From positions 1 to 64,000 of the forward strand of contig JAFKAC010000140.1 of the NCBI GenBank assembly GCA_025766275.1: a stretch of DNA of 64,000 nt, given 5' to 3'. Below, one piece after another: positions 57,511-64,000 of the stretch. Numbering within the stretch: the stretch's first letter is position 1; each line of letters starts with the position of its first letter. The notes under the pieces are model-generated. The model was not told where the DNA came from. It was given only the letters and a program-made list of their open reading frames with translations, and did no database searches. The stretch comes from Lactarius indigo. Lineage: Eukaryota; Basidiomycota; Agaricomycetes; Russulales; Russulaceae. Both the position numbers and the translations under genes were made by a program.

Positions 57511-58567
57511 CAGTGGACAAGCGGTGGTGGAACTCCGAAAAAACAGCGGATTGGACTTACTGGAACCTACTGGCCGCTCGAGCCGCCTCGAAAACTGTCT
57601 CAAGCAATTCGCGAAATGAGCGAGTGTTGTCATAACCAGCAACGCTGTCCAAGTTTTTCGTATACGTTGGGTAGGTAGCGCCCCTCGGGTAACTGAAGCC
57701 TGATTCCGAGCTTCGACCATCGGAGGTACCGCAAATCAGGACAGAAATGGTTGTCTTCAAAGTGAGCGGAGAATGAACGCCACTTATTGTGCTCCTGTGT
57801 CTTACAGTAATTTGCACTGCCGTCACGCATCACGTCAGCTCTGTCGGTTAGTTAGCCGGCATCACATGATCGATCGTACTTTGCAGTACATATAGTATCC
57901 ACGCTCATCTGAAATCGCTTGTGGCGCTCGACGCTCGATTAGATAGTCCACGGTGCATGCTGCAGGCATAGACACCAAATACGGTTGTCACCGGAACTGT
58001 CACTGGAACATTCTATATCCTGAGAACAACGGATGTCGTCTTATCACCTCCAACAAAGCTTTAGGTTCAATTAGGAACGGGCTACCAAAAAGGTAATAGT
58101 GGAAAGCAACCACACTACGTGACTACGATATCACAAAACGTTAGCATAAAACTTGGCATAAAATAAGAGCTAAGGATTGCGCCCGCCCTGAAACAATGAT
58201 TGGCAATTGGTAGAGACCGAATGATACGAAGACGACCACTCAACGAGGGTTTGAGCTAGCTTTGAGCCTGCTAACAAGACGTTGACATGATGGTTGGCTG
58301 GGTCCATTGGCGAACTAAGAGACAGAAAGAATAATAAAAATGTGACGCCGTGCACAGCAGACAAACTGGTATCACGACGCACGCTCACTAACTTCAGATT
58401 TCGAACCAGTCACTCGACTCGAAGGCCAGCTATCAACTTGACATGGATGATTTCCGTGAGACAGTGTGATAGTTTCGAACAATTTTAAATGTACACCGTA
58501 ACATAACGCCGTAGAACCGGAACCTCATTGCCTTGCAAGGACGCTTACTCCTCGGCCGGGCCCGTCA
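57511..58567. other. Unassigned sequence between R copies X and Y
   Basis: A minus-strand frame near 57560-57830 contains LRYLRWSKLGIRLQLPEGRY, which looks protein-like but I do not recognise it and it has no supportable start. The remainder is without features. Confidence 0.35.
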
Positions 58568-58740
58568 CTATAGGCGAACGATGAGTTGGTCGAATGCATG
58601 AGACCGAATGCTGACGAGGAGCAGACCTCTCCATATAAGACGGAAATGGGGATCCGGCCTCCGCATGAGCTGATACAAACCCCCATGTATCTGAATGGAG
58701 ACAGAGATGAGCATTCTGGGGGAATATATGAAACAAAAAC

Positions 58741-59064
58741 TCACTGAGCAATAGCGAAACGAAGCAACGATCTGGGTGGTGCTCGAGAGACATAAGGTTT
58801 CCTTTTCCCGATAAAGAGAACAGCTATTTCCCCTTTCCAGGGGATGAGAGGAAAGTCGCGCTTCAAGTTTGGGTTTGGGAAAGAATGATTCTTAAAGTTA
58901 AGATAACCGGTGACTAAGATCTTGTAACCGGCAATACGCATGAAGGTGTCGAATACCTGAGGCGGCGAGGCCCTCAGCAAGAAGAATGCGCCTTCGATGT
59001 CAACATAAGGAGGGCTGACTATGTCCTTACAAAGAGGTGAGATTCCTGTGAAAAGTGTGGACAA
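58741..59064 (-). CDS. Unrecognised protein-like frame, 107 aa
   Basis: From ATG 59064 to TGA at 58741. The composition looks coding: YVDIEGAFFLLRASPP, FDTFMRIAGYKILVTGYLNF, IPWKGEIAVLFIGKRKPY, SRAPPRSLLRFAIAQ. Past the stop the reading continues in another frame (MLISVSIQIHGGLYQLM) if a 29-nt GTGAGT...CCCAG segment is skipped; that is too short for a normal fungal intron, so a frameshifted pseudogene is as likely. No family recognised. Confidence 0.4.
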   Translation of the reverse strand: MSTLFTGISPLCKDIVSPPYVDIEGAFFLLRASPPQVFDTFMRIAGYKILVTGYLNFKNHSFPNPNLKRDFPLIPWKGEIAVLFIGKRKPYVSRAPPRSLLRFAIAQ

Positions 59065-59294
59065 TACGTCGGTGAGGCCATATTCCCCAGAGATAGCCGG
59101 TCACCACACAAGATCTGGTCTGAAGTATCAGAGAACGGATATCAGTCATTTGCGCGAACGAAAGTGTAAACACTTACAGGGACTTTACGCGGTGTGCGAC
59201 GGTGAATGACCATTCTTTGAGTCTAAGAAAATGAAGGCAAGTGCAGGACAGGAAGGTGAACGTTCCCGCACATCGAGAACATGTACCCATGCGC

Positions 59295-61850
59295 TTTAAA
59301 TGCCAGCGACTGGAGTCTAACACGATTCAAGGTTGACTCGAATTATATTGAAAAATATGAGCAGTGCGCAAAATTCAAAATTCAAATCAGAACACTGGTG
59401 GTGGGAACCGATCAGAGCCCTGCGGCATCGCAAAATAACGAGAACATCGAATAAAGTAAAGAGGATTTGAGAGTTTATTGTTACGTACTCCTAGGATTCC
59501 CTTGGTCGAGCTGGAGGGCCCACGCACATATCACGGCGGCACATCGCCATTGTTGACCGCTTCTGCACTAGATACAATAGCTCACTTTTGGGGCTCTGCG
59601 TCTCACGGCATCGCCATTGTTGCCTGCTTCTATCATAGGTCAGAGTCGTTGTGATATTATTTTGGGCTGGCCTTACATTGCGTAACCAGTAAATTGCGAC
59701 CTCGTGACCAAGGTAGTCATGAGGTGACATTGGCTGCCCCGAGCCCTGAGTCACGACTGTATGACTCAGATATCCGCATTGTCCGATGAGTGGAAGTTGC
59801 AAGGTCTCGATCATGACGGGAATCTCGGCACATCAGCTATGATAGACAAGGAAGCACACTCGCGAACGCTTACGGCGCATCCTACTATCTATGATTCGCA
59901 ACACTGTGGGCAAGAGCGTTTGATGATCTTGGGACGTGTTTTAAAGAAAGGGTTAAGGATCGAAGTACAAACATGCCATAACGCACAGTAGATTTTCGAA
60001 TCAAACGTAGACCTAAACTGCCAATATCGAGAACGGTCCTTAACTTGAAAACAATCGCTGTGAGCCTATAGTAATAGATATGGCCCTTTGGCAACTTGCG
60101 CATCGCAATTCCGCACTCCCTTGTACGACATCGCTTCCTTCTAACGCACTCGTGAGAACCAGATGGTAGAGAAATACACGAAATACCTACACGCCACGGA
60201 CTGTCGACTCGTAGTAGTAGACCCGCTGAGGGCGATAGCTCACCACTCCCGTCCTGTCCCGCCTTCCTCTTCTCCGACCCGACACCTGGTGCCAAGTCAG
60301 GATTGACCGTCAACAGATGGCGAGTACTAACGGTTGCCCACTAGAGGCAGCAGGACCGGCCACAATGATATCGACCCAGCAACGTGCGCGACCGATGCCA
60401 AAGGCATCTGAACGCGGCTCACCCCTCTGCGACTCCGCGACTGGCGGTAGGAGGAGGGCGGCCTAAGGTCGTCAGAGGGCGACGGTGGAGGAAGAGGTAT
60501 GAGACAGCAGCTATAGGGACCTCCAGGCCGAAGACTGAGAACTATCAGGTAACTAAAGAAGTTAAAATGCAGTAACAGGGCACGAAAAGGCAGCAGCCGC
60601 ACTCACATCGACGACAACGACAAAGCGAGTATATGGAGCGTCGCTCCACAGCTAAGACCCTGACGAAAGATAGGCCTGCCACTCCCGCCCTACCCCGCCT
60701 TCCTCTTCTCCGACCGACACCTGGTGCCAAGTCAGGATTGACCGTCAACAGACGGCGAGTACTAACGGTTGCCCACGAGAGGCAGCAGGACCGGCCCCGG
60801 TGATATCAACCCAGCAACGCGCGCGCTGGTGCCAAAGGCATCCAAACGCGGCTCACCCCCCTGCGACTCTGCGATGACAGTAGGAGGGGGGCGGCCTAAG
60901 GTCATCAGAGGGCGACGGCGGAGGAAGAGGCATGGAACAGTGTTCCAGGGGCCTCCAGCCTGGAGACCAGGACTGTCTGTAGAAGTAACTAGAGAAGTCA
61001 GGATGTAGTAATAGGGCACGGAAAGGAGGCGACGGTACTCACCTCGACGACGACGACAGAGAGAGAGAGTATATGGAGCGTCGCTCCACGGCCAGGACTC
61101 GACAGACGACAGGCTCGCCACTCCCGTCCTGCCCCGCCTTCCTCTTCTCCGACCGACACCTGGTGCCAAGTCAGGATTGACCGTCAACAGACGGTGAGTA
61201 CTAACGGTCGCCCACTAGAGGCAGCAGGACCGGCCACAATGATATCGACTCAGCAACACGCGCACCGGTGCCAAAGGCACGCGAACGCGGCTCACCCCTC
61301 TGCGACTCCGCAACGGCGGTAGGAGGGGGGCGGCCTAAGGTCGTCAGAGGGCGACGGCGGAGGGAAGGGCCTGGGATAGCGATCCAAGGACCTCCAACCT
61401 AGAGAGTTGCGATTTCGACCAGGTCTGACCTGGAGAAAAGGGTGACCGCATAGACCAGATCGGAAGGAAGAAGAAAAAACACTCACTTGGAAAGGTATAC
61501 AGACCACCGAGAATAAGTCTACGACGTGGGTCAGAACGATCATACGTGCCACCAGGCAGAGGGGGGAAATACGCGTACTCCCACCAAGGCAACCAGGCGG
61601 CACGCCAAGGTCGCTCGTGAAGGGTGCCGTGGGGAAAGAATGAGAAAAGACGGGAAGAGATTGGAGGGCTTGAAGATTGAAGACACCAGGGAAGAGGTAT
61701 GGAAGGGCCAACGGACGCTCCCACCAAGGCAACCAGGCGGCACGCCAAGGTCGCTCGTGAAGGGTGTCGTAAGGACAGGGTGACAAAAGATCCGAACAGC
61801 GCGAAGAAGCTCAGAAAGAGAGTGAGAGTGATATAGCAGCAGAGTGTGAC
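59295..61850. repeat. R element copy Y (three 437-bp units)
   Basis: The fullest copy. Left module 59295-60240 (CACGCACATATCACGGCGGC, CATCGCCATTGTTGCC twice at about 59542 and 59610, TCGCAATTCCGCACTCCC at 60103). Unit anchors at 60289, 60724 and 61163, spacing 435 and 439. Right module 61370-61850 with ~140-bp duplicates at 61585 and 61722. Adjacent units differ in subtype in the same order as copy Z. Confidence 0.85.
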
Positions 61851-61857
61851 GGAACCT

Positions 61858-61997
61858 GTGGAGGGGCGAGTGTGGCAGTGGAGGGGCGAGTGTGGCAGTG
61901 GAGGGGCGAGTGTGGCAGTGGAGGGGCGAGTGTGGCAGTGGAGGGGCGAGTGTGGCAGTGGAGGGGCGAGTGTGGCAGTGGAGGGGCGAGTGTGGCA
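61858..61997. repeat. 20-bp minisatellite, 7 perfect copies
   Basis: GTGGAGGGGCGAGTGTGGCA repeated exactly seven times (140 bp), at the right end of R copy Y. Perfect identity means recent expansion. It is not a CRISPR array, because there are no spacers. Confidence 0.95.
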
Positions 61998-64000
61998 GTT
62001 GGATAGGAGCTTGATGCATTTGACACACATTTGACCACGAAACCGAGAGACAGAAGCGGAACAATTGAACATCAATGCATCAACCGCCGGGCCGTACTTT
62101 GGCCTCATTCAGGCCCCATTTCTTGCCCCTTTGGACGCTTTCAATTTCTCACTCATTTCTAGCTCAATCATAAATATATGATGTTCTGCATGCCTTCAAA
62201 CAATGAAGGAGTAATTAAGTGATTGATCGAGATACTGAGTCACGTTTTGTCACCTCTTCAGGGTCCTAGGTGAGATTGTTGTCTCCAATCGGATCGCCTC
62301 CGTTTATTGACTCCAAATTTTATAGTTACTGTGGTGATAGATGATAACATAATATCAAGGCGGATTCCAGTAGGAATTTCAGGATCGCTGGGATCTGGGC
62401 GTGTGGACACACGTTCTAGACCACCCCATCACCTTTGTGGATTTTTCATGACCACAGTTTTGCTCTGATCCTCATTATATTGTGTGATCTTAAATGTACA
62501 CATGCTAGAGAACCTGCTGTATTTATTTTGGGAAGAAGAGGTGCCAGCAAATTACTGATCTACTGAGATCTTTCGGAATTTGCAGATATGGGTACATTTT
62601 GCAGAGGTGTGGGAACGATAGTAATTGATAACGTATCGTCGGGGCATTAACTCGCTTAGGATATGAAACAGAGTCTCACTTGCATACACTGCCAAACGTA
62701 CCTGACCCCGTTTGAGGGTTCGGTAACCCAAGGTCTGCACGACCCCAATTTAGGCTCATCTGGGTGCTAGTCGAGCGGAGGTTGCACCAGCACTGAACCC
62801 AAGACCCTGTACCAGCCCTGGGGGAGTCCTCAAAACGGTGCTGGATATGCCGTAGTTTCCTTTTTTGGCCCAGACAGACCAATTGTATCCACCCAGTTGT
62901 CCACGCACGCACATCAAGAAAACAACAATATGTTATTCATGGTTCTATTACTAGCATACACCAATAACATCCCTGAACACGCAGGCCTACTCGAAGTGTG
63001 GGTGCCGGAATGGACAATATAGTATGGGAGGCGCTGCCATCAGGCAGGAGAGGTGCGGGATATTGTGATGGTAAAAGTCCAGATTTGTTGTGGGCACAAG
63101 AGGGGCTGGTAATAGTAGTCGTGAGAGTGGGGGTAGTAGCAGTGTAGTGGGAAGGACACCATGGTACGAGAAATTGAGGTCGAAGTTAGTGAATAGCGGC
63201 AATGACAGTAAGGATGGTAGCGGTGCAGTGGAAGGACGCAAAAAAAAATTGAAGTTGAAGTTGAAAGTCGCCGTGAAAGCTTGCCAAAGCACTTAGGTAA
63301 TCAAACTTAGTCAGCTCTCACAACGAGCCTGGTGTCACCAGCCCTTGAGCAGACTGCCTGATCGTCACAAGCCCGGTCCCTCAGACGGGGTTCATTCAAG
63401 GCAACCGATCTCAACATTCAGTTGACCTGGCAATAATCCCCGAACAAGGTTGACTTTGCACCAGACGGGCTCTTAGTGTTGCCCGTGCGAACCCGGCCAT
63501 AGGGTCCGGGGTGAATTTGCCGTGTACGCCGGCACCATCTCCGGAGTCCAGATATAATGTTATGTAAATATTATTTTTATATTGTACAAGTAAATATCAC
63601 GAATCCTTGACCAAACTTCCGGCGGTGCTCTAGACAGGAGGGAACAGCGAGAGTGGGGGGATGGAGCAAAGGAGATGGGTAGAAGCCTAAGCAGGAGACG
63701 AAAGAATGGATATAAAATTTTAGGAGACAGACGGCCAACTTGCGAAAGACCGGGCCAAGAAGCGAGTCGATGTTTATAGTCTTCACATTTGAGATTCCGT
63801 CCCAATCCCAGCTATCAAAGCCATCCCATTCCATAACGACTTCGCGTAGGGAAAAAAGCCAAAGTCTCCACGCCTTCTTGTTGTGGAAGAACTTGAAATC
63901 AGGTATCGCCCCCTACAGCATCCCACATCTCCGCTATGTGGTAGACCCAGTTCTCTTGAAGTCTCCACCGCTTCTCGAAACTTGAAGTGGCCTTGAACTG
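61998..64000. other. Unassigned end of the window
   Basis: No gene I can support. 62680-62900 and 63300-63545 have balanced base composition with CGG/CCG-rich phrases and could be pieces of another repeat. An A-run follows at 63240-63249, and AT-rich sequence lies at 63555-63600. Confidence 0.35.

Noticed and set aside
42090..61850. R copies as ribosomal DNA or a known LTR element
   Set aside because: No rRNA-like sequence, no TG...CA ends with TSD, no primer site or polypurine tract found at the module borders.
61858..61997. CRISPR-like array
   Set aside because: Perfect head-to-tail 20-bp repeats without spacers, in a eukaryotic genome.
61344..62108. 254-aa minus-strand frame across R copy Y and the minisatellite
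   Set aside because: Composed of R repeat units and the 20-bp repeats read in several frames; not conserved as a frame in the other R copies.
63560..63834. Possible F-box protein start on the minus strand (APPEVWSRI)
   Set aside because: Only one short motif fits, with no continuing domain or splice structure.

Overview
The window looks like a chromosome segment of a basidiomycete fungus, most likely an Agaricomycete. The host genes carry 45-80 nt GT-AG introns, the CNOT11 protein reads like fungal homologues, and the transposon mix (hAT, MULE, Plavaka-type and Tnp2-type CACTA transposases, DUF6589-type genes, Gypsy and Copia) is typical of that class. I cannot name the species. Only the first 2.9 kb and a few later spots look like ordinary host genes; most of the rest is transposon in transposon.

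Layout. 0.2-2.9 kb: two divergent host genes, an uncharacterised 242-aa protein (-) and the CCR4-NOT subunit CNOT11 (+). 3.5-19.4 kb: a nest up to five layers deep. A MULE transposase gene carries a solo LTR in an intron and is cut off by a Gypsy element (G1). A second Gypsy element (G2) sits in the G1 gag. The G2 pol is interrupted twice by LTRs of one family (LTR-A), and one of those LTRs contains a complete, apparently intact Ty1/copia element (11638-17970; TSD CTTAC; LTRs differ at 1 of 605 positions; 1440-aa polyprotein). 20.2-24.3 kb: an antisense Gypsy (G3) holding a solo LTR-B that itself holds a solo LTR-C. 24.3-27.8 kb: an antisense hAT transposase broken by two LTRs. 28.9-29.5 kb: another solo LTR. 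30.4-34.1 kb: an antisense DUF6589-like gene broken by an LTR-A and an A-tailed retroposon. 35.2-38.4 kb: a Plavaka-type transposase broken by an LTR-A and a second A-tailed retroposon. 39.15-39.93 kb: a GC-rich higher-order minisatellite. 40.4-41.6 kb: a second MULE.

From 42 kb on the sequence is CpG-richer and dominated by four copies of a dispersed composite repeat, here called R (42.1-43.4, 49.1-51.3, 55.4-57.5 and 59.3-61.85 kb). It contains ordered tandem units of about 437 bp and differs in length by whole units. Between the copies lie a small gene whose product ends in a SUMO-interacting-type motif, a Tnp2-like transposase with a frameshift and a nonsense codon, a fragment of a mitochondrial Hsp70 gene, and a conserved transposon-associated gene. 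The last 2 kb shows nothing I can identify.

Mechanisms. Removing each insert together with one copy of its target-site duplication restores the reading frame of the host element, so the order of insertion can be read directly. G1 and G2 both show a primer-binding site complementary to the predicted 5' end of their own transcript, as in Tf1 self-priming. The Copia element has a leader site resembling the half-tRNA(iMet) site of Drosophila copia. Many premature stops in the old elements are TGA at positions where related proteins have arginine, as expected from CGA to TGA deamination of methylated CpG; the intact Copia element has none.
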